Shown in pieces: positions 48,385 to 57,589 of a stretch of DNA of 64,000 nucleotides. The notes under the pieces were generated by a model, which was not told where the DNA came from, ran no database searches, and was given only the letters and a program-made list of their open reading frames with translations. How positions within the stretch are numbered: position 1 is the first letter of the stretch; the number at the start of each line of letters is the position of its first letter. This DNA comes from Fusibacter sp. 3D3 (GTDB lineage Bacteria; Bacillota; Clostridia; Peptostreptococcales; Acidaminobacteraceae), in assembly GCF_001748365.1 (NCBI RefSeq), contig NZ_BDHH01000001.1:305843-369842 (forward strand). The letters are read 5' to 3'. Position numbers and translations under genes: made by a program.

Positions 48385-49875
48385 TTAAAGTGTAACACCT
48401 GTTTTGAATATGGCGATTTCTGCATAGCCACTTACTTCATTTTTAGATTTCTCACCATTTGCGATCTCTACAATTAAATCCACAAATGAGGGCAACACTG
48501 TTTCTAATGTTTCCACTTCATCCATTAGTAATTTGCCTGCGTCAAAATCAATCCAGTGCGGTTTATTGTTTGCAAGTTCTGAATTGCTGGAGATTTTAAG
48601 CGTCGGTACAAACGTCCCAAACGGTGTGCCTCTTCCCGTTGTGAACAGCACCATGTGACAGCCAGAAGCTGCCAGTGCAGTGGATGCCACGAGATCATTC
48701 CCAGGACCTTCTAGTAAAGACAAGCCTTTAACTTTTAATCTTTCTCCATATTTTAGAACATCTTGAATTTCAGAATGCCCTCCTTTTTGGATACAGCCCA
48801 AGGATTTATCTTCAAGCGTGGTAATCCCCCCTTCTTTGTTACCCGGTGAAGGATTTTCATAGATCGGTTGATGATGCGATTCATAATAGCCCTTAAAATC
48901 TTCGATTAGATTTACGATGTTATCGAAAACCCCTTTATCTCTTGCTCGTGCCATCAATACGGTTTCCGCACCGAACATCTCCGGCACCTCTGTTAAGATC
49001 GTAGAGGCGCCTTGTGCCACCATATAATCTGAAAAAATCCCCACAAGCGGATTTGCCGTGATGCCAGAGAGCCCATCCGACCCCCCACATTTCAATCCAA
49101 TATTGAGTGCGGATAAGGGTAATTCTATTCTTTGATCTCCACTTGCAATTTTCACAAGTTTATCTAGTAAAGCAATCCCTTCATGGATCTCATTTGAAAC
49201 TTTTTGCGCTTCAAGGAAGAGGATTCTCGTTTCATCAATTTCACCTAAACGCTCTTTTAATTGGCTGATGTGATTGTTCTCACAGCCTAGTCCAAGAACC
49301 AAAACACCACCTGCATTGGGATGCTTAATCATATCTGCAATGATGGTTTGTGTGTTTAAATGATCTTCTCCAAGTTGAGAGCATCCAAAAGGATGTGTCC
49401 AAACTTTGATTTCAACAGGTGTCAATGGATTTGAGAAACGGTAAGAATTCATAATACTTGTTGCTGTACCATTCACACATCCCACTGTGGGAATAATCCA
49501 AACTTCATTTCGAATCCCCACTTCACCTGTCGCTCTTTTATAGCCCATAAAGGTTCTATTTTCATTTTTAAAAACGGGTGCAGGTATACTTGGATTGTAT
49601 GCGTAAGATTCATGCGCACCTAGAGAGGTTCTCGTATTGTGTACATGCACGCGTTCTCCTAGAGCAATCGCTTCTTTAGCAATACCGAAGGTATGACCAT
49701 ACTTTGTAATAGTTGCCCCTTCTTCAATCGACTTAAGGGCAAATTTGTGGCCTCTTGGTATCTCTTCTTTAATAAGCACTGCCTTAGTGTCAACGATTAC
49801 GGTTTCACCCTTCTCAAGGTTATCAAGTGCAACAGCAACGTCGTCTTTACTGTGGATTTTGATCCATCTTTTCAT
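48385..49875 (-). CDS. uxaA: Altronate dehydratase
   Basis: 496 residues from the ATG at 49875 (AAGGAG 8 nt upstream). A GTG nine bases earlier touches that site. An N-terminal SAF domain (about 1-90) is joined to the main dehydratase domain. It converts altronate to 2-keto-3-deoxygluconate using Fe(II). GCVNGTATSIM, FGCSQLGEDH and LKCGGSDGLSGITANP are conserved cysteine-containing segments. Confidence 0.94.
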   Translation of the reverse strand: MKRWIKIHSKDDVAVALDNLEKGETVIVDTKAVLIKEEIPRGHKFALKSIEEGATITKYGHTFGIAKEAIALGERVHVHNTRTSLGAHESYAYNPSIPAPVFKNENRTFMGYKRATGEVGIRNEVWIIPTVGCVNGTATSIMNSYRFSNPLTPVEIKVWTHPFGCSQLGEDHLNTQTIIADMIKHPNAGGVLVLGLGCENNHISQLKERLGEIDETRILFLEAQKVSNEIHEGIALLDKLVKIASGDQRIELPLSALNIGLKCGGSDGLSGITANPLVGIFSDYMVAQGASTILTEVPEMFGAETVLMARARDKGVFDNIVNLIEDFKGYYESHHQPIYENPSPGNKEGGITTLEDKSLGCIQKGGHSEIQDVLKYGERLKVKGLSLLEGPGNDLVASTALAASGCHMVLFTTGRGTPFGTFVPTLKISSNSELANNKPHWIDFDAGKLLMDEVETLETVLPSFVDLIVEIANGEKSKNEVSGYAEIAIFKTGVTL

Positions 49876-49900
49876 TTCTATCACTCCTTAAAGGTGTCCA

Positions 49901-51352
49901 CTATTTAAAATCATCTGACATTAACTTTTTGAGGATTTCTGGATAATCGCCACCTGCAATTAATTCGAAATAGGCTATAACTTGCGTTTTTATAGCATCG
50001 TTAGCGCTGAGATCTAGACCCCATAATTTTTGATTGGAAAGGATGGCGGTGATCATCTGAGCTGCGGACACCTGACCTGAGTTGTACGCTGCCCATTGCG
50101 CTGCAAAGTATTCAAGAACATCCTTATCGTCACTGATTTCAATTGTCTTACCTTCATATAGCTTAATCAAACTCGCTAGCGAAAAGAGCATTCTCTTCGG
50201 TAATATCGATTTACACTCAATACAAGTTAAAAGCGATGGCAATACTCTCGTCTTAAATTTCGAAGTTGAATTGAGTGAAATACTCTTAAGATAATGCTTG
50301 ACATACGGATTTCTAAAGCGCTCAAGCACGTCATCTCTAAACTGATTGAGTTCTGCAACATCCATATCAATCGTCGGTATGACCTCTTCATTTAAGGCAT
50401 CGAATATAAACTTTCCAACAACACCATCTTCTATACTCTCTCTCACTTGGTCAATGCCATAGAGCAAGCCAACGGGTACAAGCAAAGTATGCGCGCCATT
50501 TAAAATTCTAACTTTTCTTGTTCTGTACGGCGTCATATCCTCTGTAACGATGACGTTTAATCCCGCTTGTTTGAAAGGTAATTTAGTTTCAATTACCTTT
50601 GGACCTTCAATAACCCAAAGATGAAATCGCTCTGATTCACAGACCACTTGGTCTTCACATTGAATGCGATCATAAACTTCGTCGATGATCGCTCTTGGGA
50701 AACCTGGAACAATTCTATCCACTAATGTGTTCGTAAAAGTATTGGCATTTTCAATCCATCCCTCAAACGCTGATCCCAATGACCACAGTTTAGAATACTG
50801 AACCACCGTTTCTTTGAGTTTTTCGCCATTTTTATCGATGAGTTCACACGGTAAAATAATCGTCCCTTTTTGAGGATTGCCATTAAAATGCTGGAATCTT
50901 TTATAGAGCCATGCCGTCAATTTGCCTGGAAAACTGTTTTGTGGCACTTCTAGAGTATCACTTCCGTCAAATGCGATCCCCGCTTCCGTTGTATTTGAAA
51001 CGATGTATTCTATGGTATCAAGTTCGGCCAGTTTGAGATATGCCTCGTAATCTTCAAACGGATTCACAAATTGCTTTAATACATCAATTAAAGTCACATC
51101 GCTTTTGGGTTCACCCTTTTCAAGACCGTTCATAATGTGATGGTATAGTCCATCTTGTTCAATAAACATGTCGATCATGCCTTGCGGCATTGGCTGAACA
51201 ACGGCAACAGCTGTTTCAAAGTTTGCTTTTTCATTCATTGAATAAACCATCCAGTCAACAAATGCTCTTAAAAAATTGCCTTCTCCAAACTGAAGTATTC
51301 TAATGGGATAATCTTTTATTGCCTTCAAATGTTTGTTGCTTAATCTTTCCAT
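49901..51352 (-). CDS. uxaB: Tagaturonate reductase (altronate oxidoreductase)
   Basis: 483 residues, a mannitol-dehydrogenase-type polyol enzyme. RILQFGEGNFLRAFVDWM near 17-34 starts the NAD fold, and the RKVRILNGAHTLLVPVGLL region holds the catalytic lysine area. It reduces tagaturonate to altronate with NADH. It opens the operon, right after the LacI-type palindrome. Confidence 0.93.
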   Translation of the reverse strand: MERLSNKHLKAIKDYPIRILQFGEGNFLRAFVDWMVYSMNEKANFETAVAVVQPMPQGMIDMFIEQDGLYHHIMNGLEKGEPKSDVTLIDVLKQFVNPFEDYEAYLKLAELDTIEYIVSNTTEAGIAFDGSDTLEVPQNSFPGKLTAWLYKRFQHFNGNPQKGTIILPCELIDKNGEKLKETVVQYSKLWSLGSAFEGWIENANTFTNTLVDRIVPGFPRAIIDEVYDRIQCEDQVVCESERFHLWVIEGPKVIETKLPFKQAGLNVIVTEDMTPYRTRKVRILNGAHTLLVPVGLLYGIDQVRESIEDGVVGKFIFDALNEEVIPTIDMDVAELNQFRDDVLERFRNPYVKHYLKSISLNSTSKFKTRVLPSLLTCIECKSILPKRMLFSLASLIKLYEGKTIEISDDKDVLEYFAAQWAAYNSGQVSAAQMITAILSNQKLWGLDLSANDAIKTQVIAYFELIAGGDYPEILKKLMSDDFK

Positions 51353-51362
51353 AACAACCTCC

Positions 51363-51376
51363 TGTTAACGTTAACA
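51363..51376 (-). promoter_or_regulatory. LacI-family operator in front of uxaB
   Basis: A perfect 14-bp palindrome TGTTAACGTTAACA lies directly before the uxaB ribosome-binding site, with the lacI gene just upstream. LacI-type regulators bind such CG-centred palindromes. Confidence 0.7.
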
Positions 51377-51390
51377 TTTCCTGTTTAATA

Positions 51391-51411
51391 AAAAACCCAA
51401 ATTGGGTTTTT
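51391..51411 (-). terminator. Terminator of the lacI-type gene
   Basis: AAAAACCCAA and TTGGGTTTTT form the stem. Minus-strand T-run TTTTTT. Confidence 0.8.
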
Positions 51412-51413
51412 GG

Positions 51414-52388
51414 TTACAATGACTCTCGTTCAATAATAACTTGGTCATATAAATATGTTTTATGATCCGTTTGAACCCCTTCAATCATCATGAGGAGTAA
51501 CTCAATTGACTTTTCAGCGATAATCTTGATGGGCCGTTTTACCGTGGTCAAACTTGGATTGACATACTCTGTCATAATGGACCCATCGAAACCCATTACC
51601 TTAATCTCCGTTAAGCCTTGGCTTATTAAATAACGCTGTAATGCGATGGCCATATCATCATTATAGCAAAATACAGCGGTGGGCTTATCCACGAGGTTTT
51701 CAATTTGAAGACCTGCTTTATAGCCACTATCAAAAGAATAATCTCCCATCAAAAATTCAGAAAACTCAACTTGATTTTTGAATTCATCGAGTGCCGTTTT
51801 AATGCCTTTTCGGCGTAGTGCTGTGGCAACATTTTTGGCGCTACCCTCTACAAAAGCCAATTTGCGATGTCCTTTTTCGATCATATATCGGCAAGCTTTG
51901 TATGCGCCAATAACATCATTACTGGAAACACTCATAAGGCCCTTGTACTGCCGATTCATAATGACAATTGGAATGCCTTTATGCTTAACACTTTCTATAA
52001 AAAGATCATCCTCTTTAGATTGACTGACGATGATCATCCCATCAAAATTTTGATGATTTAAGCTCTCGAAATTAGGTGAATCTTGTATGGACCCAATGAT
52101 TAAACTGTAATTTCCTCTAATCGAAGAATAGATACAAGTGATGACCTCATTTAAAAATTGTGGTGATGTGCCTTCTACTAAAGAAGTGATATAGAGCCCT
52201 ATATTAAAAAATCGATTCAGTGCTAAGTTTCTACCGTTTATATTCTTTGTATAATTAAGTTCCTGTGCAATTGCCTGAATTTTTTCTCTCGTTTCTGGTT
52301 TGACCGCTTCATTGTTATTTAACGCTCTAGAGACAGTCATATGAGAAACACCGGCAATTCTTGCAATATCTTTAATGGTTACGCTCAT
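51414..52388 (-). CDS. LacI-family transcriptional regulator
   Basis: 324 residues. The N-terminal helix-turn-helix is VTIKDIARIAGVSHMTVSRA (3-22), with the hinge to about 60, then a periplasmic-binding-like sensor domain. It lies between the MATE gene and uxaB and likely represses the uxa operon through the palindrome at 51363. It may also be the last gene of the pectin operon upstream. Start has AGGAGG. Confidence 0.88.
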   Translation of the reverse strand: MSVTIKDIARIAGVSHMTVSRALNNNEAVKPETREKIQAIAQELNYTKNINGRNLALNRFFNIGLYITSLVEGTSPQFLNEVITCIYSSIRGNYSLIIGSIQDSPNFESLNHQNFDGMIIVSQSKEDDLFIESVKHKGIPIVIMNRQYKGLMSVSSNDVIGAYKACRYMIEKGHRKLAFVEGSAKNVATALRRKGIKTALDEFKNQVEFSEFLMGDYSFDSGYKAGLQIENLVDKPTAVFCYNDDMAIALQRYLISQGLTEIKVMGFDGSIMTEYVNPSLTTVKRPIKIIAEKSIELLLMMIEGVQTDHKTYLYDQVIIERESL

Positions 52389-52452
52389 ATTACCGCCCTC
52401 CTATAGCATAAGATTACAATAAAACATTGCATTCGTCAATTACTTCGCACTT

Positions 52453-53832
52453 CTAAATAAAATCTGCATGATAACCTTTGTTTTTAACTTTATAGACGAT
52501 ATAAAAAGCCATTGCGGAAGCCGCGATACCCACGAGCCCGTTACTGATCATCATCGCAATACCCACGCTTTCACTGCCTAAATTTGTAAAGGTTTTCATC
52601 ACGTAAAGCGAGGGAATTCTGAAAGCAAACAATCTCATTATGCTTAAGTAAAGCGCCATTTTAGTGTAACCAAAACCATAAAGCAGCCCATTTACAGACG
52701 AGGTAATCGCCAAAGTAATCGCCGCTATACGCTCATAATAGTAAATACTGTGAATATTCGCTGCAAACGCAGCATTGTCTTTTGCAAAAATACTGATGAT
52801 TTGATCCATAAAGAGCGTCATCAAGATAAAGCCCACCGATCCAATGATCAGATTGACCATAAGTGTTTTCCTAAAGGCATCTAAGGCCCGATCCACGTTT
52901 TTATTGCCTAAGTTTTGACTGATGATTGAAGCTTCACCATCGCCAAACCCGTTAGTCGGATTGGTAATAATACCCCCTAAGGTATTTGAAATGCCTAACG
53001 CTCCGACTACATTCGCACCGTAACTGGCACTCATGGAATTGACAATAACCTTTCCGAAGCTGAATAAAAATTTCTCCATAAAAATAGGAAATGACAACGT
53101 CCCCACTGGCATAATAAAGCTTTTATTAAAGCGCACATCCTTTAGAGCAAAGCGCATTTCATTATTTTTATTAAACAAAACCCTTACGGCATAAATCGTA
53201 ATGATCAGATGCGAGCAAAGCGAGGCTATCGCCATCATCTCTATCCCAAAGTGCATCACTTCAACAAATACTAGCGTCATACAAAGTTTAACACTCAACA
53301 CGACAAAGTTTAGATAAAAGATACTCTTTGTGTTCCCTTTAGCCTTTTCAGTTGCGATGAAAACATTGTTGATAAAAATAACAACAATCATAACAATCTG
53401 TATCATAAAATATATTTTGCCGACACCTATTAACGATTCTGGCGTCTTAGAAAATCTCAATATTTGCTCTGCAAATGGCACCACAGCAACGATGATGACC
53501 ATTCCCAATAAGAAAACCGTCGCAAATAAGGTGCTGATAAATCGCCTAGCCGTTTCAATATTATTGGCCCCGATAAATCTGGCAATTAAAATACTGCCCC
53601 CGATTGCAAGTGCACTTCCAATAGAATTCACCATGATCTGAATCTGGTTGAGATAAGCAATTGCAGACACCGAATCGCTACTTATTCGAGATGCAATAAC
53701 GGTATCAAACACCCCAAAGAGTTGTCCAAAACTGTTGTAAAGTGCTAACGGCAGTGAAATTAAGATAACGACTCTCCACATGTTGCCTTCTAATATAAAT
53801 TGTCTACGTTCTTGCTCACCCGTCATTTTCAT
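52453..53832 (-). CDS. MATE-family transporter
   Basis: 459 residues with about twelve membrane helices in two similar halves. MATE proteins export drugs or metabolites using Na+ or H+. Its location between pectin enzymes and a LacI regulator is unusual for a drug pump and hints at export of an intermediate or toxic sugar acid, which is only an inference. Start: AGAGG five bases before the ATG. The coding sequence lies 12 bp after the acetylesterase gene. Confidence 0.85.
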   Translation of the reverse strand: MKMTGEQERRQFILEGNMWRVVILISLPLALYNSFGQLFGVFDTVIASRISSDSVSAIAYLNQIQIMVNSIGSALAIGGSILIARFIGANNIETARRFISTLFATVFLLGMVIIVAVVPFAEQILRFSKTPESLIGVGKIYFMIQIVMIVVIFINNVFIATEKAKGNTKSIFYLNFVVLSVKLCMTLVFVEVMHFGIEMMAIASLCSHLIITIYAVRVLFNKNNEMRFALKDVRFNKSFIMPVGTLSFPIFMEKFLFSFGKVIVNSMSASYGANVVGALGISNTLGGIITNPTNGFGDGEASIISQNLGNKNVDRALDAFRKTLMVNLIIGSVGFILMTLFMDQIISIFAKDNAAFAANIHSIYYYERIAAITLAITSSVNGLLYGFGYTKMALYLSIMRLFAFRIPSLYVMKTFTNLGSESVGIAMMISNGLVGIAASAMAFYIVYKVKNKGYHADFI

Positions 53833-53844
53833 TTATGCCTCTTC

Positions 53845-54504
53845 TCAAATTACAAAATCATATCCTATCCGCTTTAACCCATTTGCAATAATGCCTGCAA
53901 ACTCAACAGCACCTTTCATACTCAGATGCGAATTGTCTTCAAGTCCCTCAGGCGCCCTTTCATATTGCTTCGGTGATAGGTGTAAATACAATGCTTTTGA
54001 ATCTTCTTCTCCATAGTATTCAATCCGCTGACGACTCTCAACATACAAATCAATAAGCGGCACTTCCAATGCTTTCGAAAGTTCAATCATCGCCTCTGGA
54101 AAGTCCAAATGAATGCCTACCTTTAACGCACCCTCCTTAAAATGTCGCCTGCAAAGAGGCGTGATCAAAATGGGGATCGCCCCTTTAGAGCGCGCTACTT
54201 CAATATAATGCGTTAAAAAAATCTTGTACGTGGTATGCGCATCGGTCTTTCTCGCTTCATCTTCTTTTTGATCATTGTGTCCAAATTGGATGAGCAGCAA
54301 ATCGCCTGATGTCATGCTTTCTGCCACGGGTTCGAATAAACCTGTTTCAAAAAAACTTTTGCTACTCGTCCCATTTTTTGCATGATTACAAATTTCAATT
54401 TGAGGTTCCACATAAAGGTGCAGAACTTGACCCCAACCCATTTGAGGATATGTTTTAATGTTGTTGTATTGTAAGGTTGAATCACCAATTAGGTAAATCT
54501 TCAT
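53845..54504 (-). CDS. SGNH-type rhamnogalacturonan acetylesterase
   Basis: 219 residues from the ATG at 54504, which overlaps the GH43 stop (ATGA) and has GGAG upstream. SGNH blocks are visible: IGDST (Ser, block I), QFGHND (block III, Asn) and HLSMKG near the C-terminus (catalytic His). It should remove acetyl groups from rhamnogalacturonan oligosaccharides (CE12-like). There is no signal peptide, so the deacetylation is intracellular. Confidence 0.87.
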   Translation of the reverse strand: MKIYLIGDSTLQYNNIKTYPQMGWGQVLHLYVEPQIEICNHAKNGTSSKSFFETGLFEPVAESMTSGDLLLIQFGHNDQKEDEARKTDAHTTYKIFLTHYIEVARSKGAIPILITPLCRRHFKEGALKVGIHLDFPEAMIELSKALEVPLIDLYVESRQRIEYYGEEDSKALYLHLSPKQYERAPEGLEDNSHLSMKGAVEFAGIIANGLKRIGYDFVI

Positions 54505-56417
54505 AGCCACTCCATTTCAAGCAAATCATAAGAAAAATCCACATTAGATTTTGTGCCTTTGCCATATATCCCAAAAGTCGCTCCAGTGAATCTCTTGCCA
54601 AACTTAATGCCTTCATCACATAAATAATAGACATTTTCAAGTTCAAACGCTTTAATCCACTTAGACTCTACACTTCTTACATAGAAAACCCGATTAAGGC
54701 ATTCTGTCTTCATTCTCATATCAATAATTTCAGGGGCTATTTCAATGGGCGAGACTTTTTTCACTTCAGTTTCACCGATTCTCTCTTCTATGAATACATG
54801 CAATTTTGCATCTTGCATTTCAACCGCAAACTTCACATAGGTATTTGTATCATAGTACCCCGTAATACCAAATTCACAGCCATCCGTCATATGCTGATGT
54901 CTAAATGAAAAATACACATCAAAATTGAATTCATCTTGTCTCATGACCATTGTATTGCATTTTTGACGCTCACAAAGCGCATGCGCATCTGGATAGAATC
55001 TAATAAATTGATTGTGATGATTATTGATGATTTTCGCCATATCTGGCGTTCTTACAAAGATCCAATCTTGATTGAAGATGTCATTTTCTTTCACTTTAGG
55101 CAATACTACTTTACAAAAATCTGGTGTTTTCTGAATGCTACTTGGGCCTCTATTTTCGTTGACAATCGGCCATCCTTCTAAGGTCCACTGAACAGGATCC
55201 AAGCAAGTTTCCCTGCCTAAAATCGTATACTGATCCTTATAAATTCTACCGCACAGATACACCAGCCACCAATTGTCTTGATGATCTTTTACAAATTTAG
55301 CATGTCCAGATCTTTGAATTGGATCCAATGGATTATTTTGCTTTAATATCGGATTCATCGGGCATGGTTCATATGGGCCGAGCAATGCTTTTGATCTGGC
55401 AATACTCACTTGATGATTGGTCCCTGTGCCCCCTTCCGCCAAGAGACAATAATAGTAACCCTTGCGCTTAAAAAGATGTGGCGCTTCTGGTGCACGTTTA
55501 TTGGAGCCATACCAAATCAATTTAGAGTCTGAAAGTTTCTCCGAACCCTCTGCGTTGATTTCAAAAATCCGCGCACCTCTGTTGAGCAACATGTACCGTC
55601 TGCCGTCATCATCTGTAAAAATAGAGGGATCTATACCATCCTCTTCAATATAAGTAGGTCTTGAATAAGGGCCTGATGGGCAACCGGAATGTACCACGAG
55701 TTGTTTTCTCAAGAGAGGCGCATCATCATTCATTCTCAGGGTTGCCGTGATGTAAAATTGACCCTCATTATAAGAAATATCGGGCGCCCAAATGCCTCTG
55801 CCGTCATCAATTTCACTTAAATCTAAATACTCGGGATTGCTCACCGCATGACCGATCAACTTCCAGTTCACCAAATCTTTAGAGTGAAAAATCGGAATGG
55901 CAGGGAAAAATACGAAAGTTGACGTTACCATGTAGTAGTCTTCACCCACACAGACTATAGAGGGATCTGGATGAAACCCTTCTAAGATCGGGTTTCTGTA
56001 GTATTGTCCTGACTTAAAGCCATAGCGCTCCTCATAAAATGCCACTAAATTCTGGTTGCCCCGCTTTAGGGCGATATCAAACGGAATCTCCCCCGCTTTA
56101 TTCGCTCTAAAAGGATCTTCTGTCACGTAGTCGATCAGGTATTCTGTAAGTGCTACAGCATCTGATTGAGCTGCATAGTGCAATACCGTTTGATTATGGC
56201 TGTCCGAAATATTCATACTGCATCTTGAATATTCTACAAAATACTTTACCATTTCAAAATACCCATGACTTGCCGCTATAAAAACAGGGTAGCGGTCTTC
56301 ATCTATCTTTTTTTCAGCCCAAGTTGGATCTAAAACCAATTGAGCGATTAACGTTTCCATATTGCCTGTTTGAACTGCATCAACTGCTTTTTCAAACGAA
56401 AATTTATCTGCCATCAT
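54501..56417 (-). CDS. Ankyrin-repeat / GH43 fusion glycosidase
   Basis: 638 residues. Residues about 5-135 are ankyrin-like (YPVFIAASHGYFEMVKYFVE, then QTVLHYAAQSDAVALTEYLI). Residues about 140-440 are a GH43 five-bladed propeller with HPDPSI (Asp151, base), WAPDIS, IDPSIF (Asp263) and the acid glutamate in APEAPH (Glu311). A C-terminal beta domain follows. It likely removes arabinose, galactose or xylose side chains from pectic oligosaccharides. No signal peptide. The fusion is unusual; see findings. Confidence 0.88.
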   Translation of the reverse strand: MMADKFSFEKAVDAVQTGNMETLIAQLVLDPTWAEKKIDEDRYPVFIAASHGYFEMVKYFVEYSRCSMNISDSHNQTVLHYAAQSDAVALTEYLIDYVTEDPFRANKAGEIPFDIALKRGNQNLVAFYEERYGFKSGQYYRNPILEGFHPDPSIVCVGEDYYMVTSTFVFFPAIPIFHSKDLVNWKLIGHAVSNPEYLDLSEIDDGRGIWAPDISYNEGQFYITATLRMNDDAPLLRKQLVVHSGCPSGPYSRPTYIEEDGIDPSIFTDDDGRRYMLLNRGARIFEINAEGSEKLSDSKLIWYGSNKRAPEAPHLFKRKGYYYCLLAEGGTGTNHQVSIARSKALLGPYEPCPMNPILKQNNPLDPIQRSGHAKFVKDHQDNWWLVYLCGRIYKDQYTILGRETCLDPVQWTLEGWPIVNENRGPSSIQKTPDFCKVVLPKVKENDIFNQDWIFVRTPDMAKIINNHHNQFIRFYPDAHALCERQKCNTMVMRQDEFNFDVYFSFRHQHMTDGCEFGITGYYDTNTYVKFAVEMQDAKLHVFIEERIGETEVKKVSPIEIAPEIIDMRMKTECLNRVFYVRSVESKWIKAFELENVYYLCDEGIKFGKRFTGATFGIYGKGTKSNVDFSYDLLEMEWL

Positions 56418-56438
56418 TTTTCTCTCACTTTTATTTTT

Positions 56439-57563
56439 TTAATCTCTCAGTGTCTCTGTATATGCAAATAAAAACGGTCCCACACCCTTAGCGTCATTTT
56501 CAACTACGGGCTCTGAAATATAGTATTCAAAACTCCCATCTCTCATGGAATCCCCTCCTAATCCAGCGACTAAACAAATGCCCCCCAGATTAATGCCCGC
56601 TTCACTTGTGGTCAAATACCGATCCATTATACCCTTGTAGGCTTTCTGCCCGTGTCCCTTATAACGTTCAGGTAAGAATTCTAATCTCACCCCTTTTAGA
56701 ATCGCATAGCTGATCATTGCTGAGCCACTCGTTTCAAGATAGTTGCCTTGAATTTCACCTTTGTCAATCACTTGATACCACATCCCAGTCTCTTCATCTT
56801 GAAATTTGAGAAGTGTCTCTATCGCCTCTTTAAAATAAGACATTAACGTTCTATACTCATAAAACATGAGTTCACTCATCTCCTCAAGGGTATCCACAAG
56901 TGCCATCACATACCACCCCATGGATCTTGACCAAAAGTTAGGCGAAAGGCCAGTGGTTTTATCGCACCAGTGCATTGCTCTGGATTCATCGTAACCGTGA
57001 TAGTAAAGTCCCGTTTTATCGTCTCTCATCAGTTTGTGAACCGTCTCAAATTGTTTGAAAATATCCCTATATTTACCTAGGTTATTAAATTTCGTCTCAT
57101 AGGCCATGTAAAAAGGTTGGGCCATGTAGAGCCCATCAAGCCACACCTGATTTGGGTAAATCCCCTTGTGCCAAAAGTTTCCAGCTTCTGTTCTCGGATG
57201 CGACTGCAAGAGGTCATATAAAAATTCAATGCCCTTTCTGTATTTTGCTTTACCTGTGAATGCATAAAGTTCAAAGAGTACTTTACCCGCATTGATGTTA
57301 TCAATGTTGTATACAGCCACATCAAGCCCTAATATAACACCCTCTTCAGAAACAAATTTATCAATAAAGGCATCTGCAAAATTTAGATAAGTCTTTTCTT
57401 CAGTTATTTTATACATTTCAAGGATTGCTTTGATCATACAGCCGTCCACATAATTCCATTTAGCAACCCCATTGTCCAGTTTAACTTCAACATTCCATGC
57501 GGGTTGTTCTGCTGTGGAGGTCTCCATTAATTTCTTAATAAATAATTGTATCTGATCCATCAT
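56439..57563 (-). CDS. GH105 unsaturated rhamnogalacturonyl hydrolase
   Basis: 374 residues. Asp88 (IDNINAGK), Asp143 (WLDGLYM) and His189 (YYHGYD) fall at the positions of the catalytic or binding residues of Bacillus YteR. It removes the unsaturated galacturonate from rhamnogalacturonan fragments made by lyases, giving the KduI precursor. Cytosolic, no signal peptide. Two adjacent ATGs (57563, 57560) exist. The second is better spaced from GAGG. It lies 21 bp before the GH43 gene. Confidence 0.93.
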   Translation of the reverse strand: MMDQIQLFIKKLMETSTAEQPAWNVEVKLDNGVAKWNYVDGCMIKAILEMYKITEEKTYLNFADAFIDKFVSEEGVILGLDVAVYNIDNINAGKVLFELYAFTGKAKYRKGIEFLYDLLQSHPRTEAGNFWHKGIYPNQVWLDGLYMAQPFYMAYETKFNNLGKYRDIFKQFETVHKLMRDDKTGLYYHGYDESRAMHWCDKTTGLSPNFWSRSMGWYVMALVDTLEEMSELMFYEYRTLMSYFKEAIETLLKFQDEETGMWYQVIDKGEIQGNYLETSGSAMISYAILKGVRLEFLPERYKGHGQKAYKGIMDRYLTTSEAGINLGGICLVAGLGGDSMRDGSFEYYISEPVVENDAKGVGPFLFAYTETLRD

Positions 57564-57589
57564 TGCCTCATTTCTCAGAATTGATTTTT

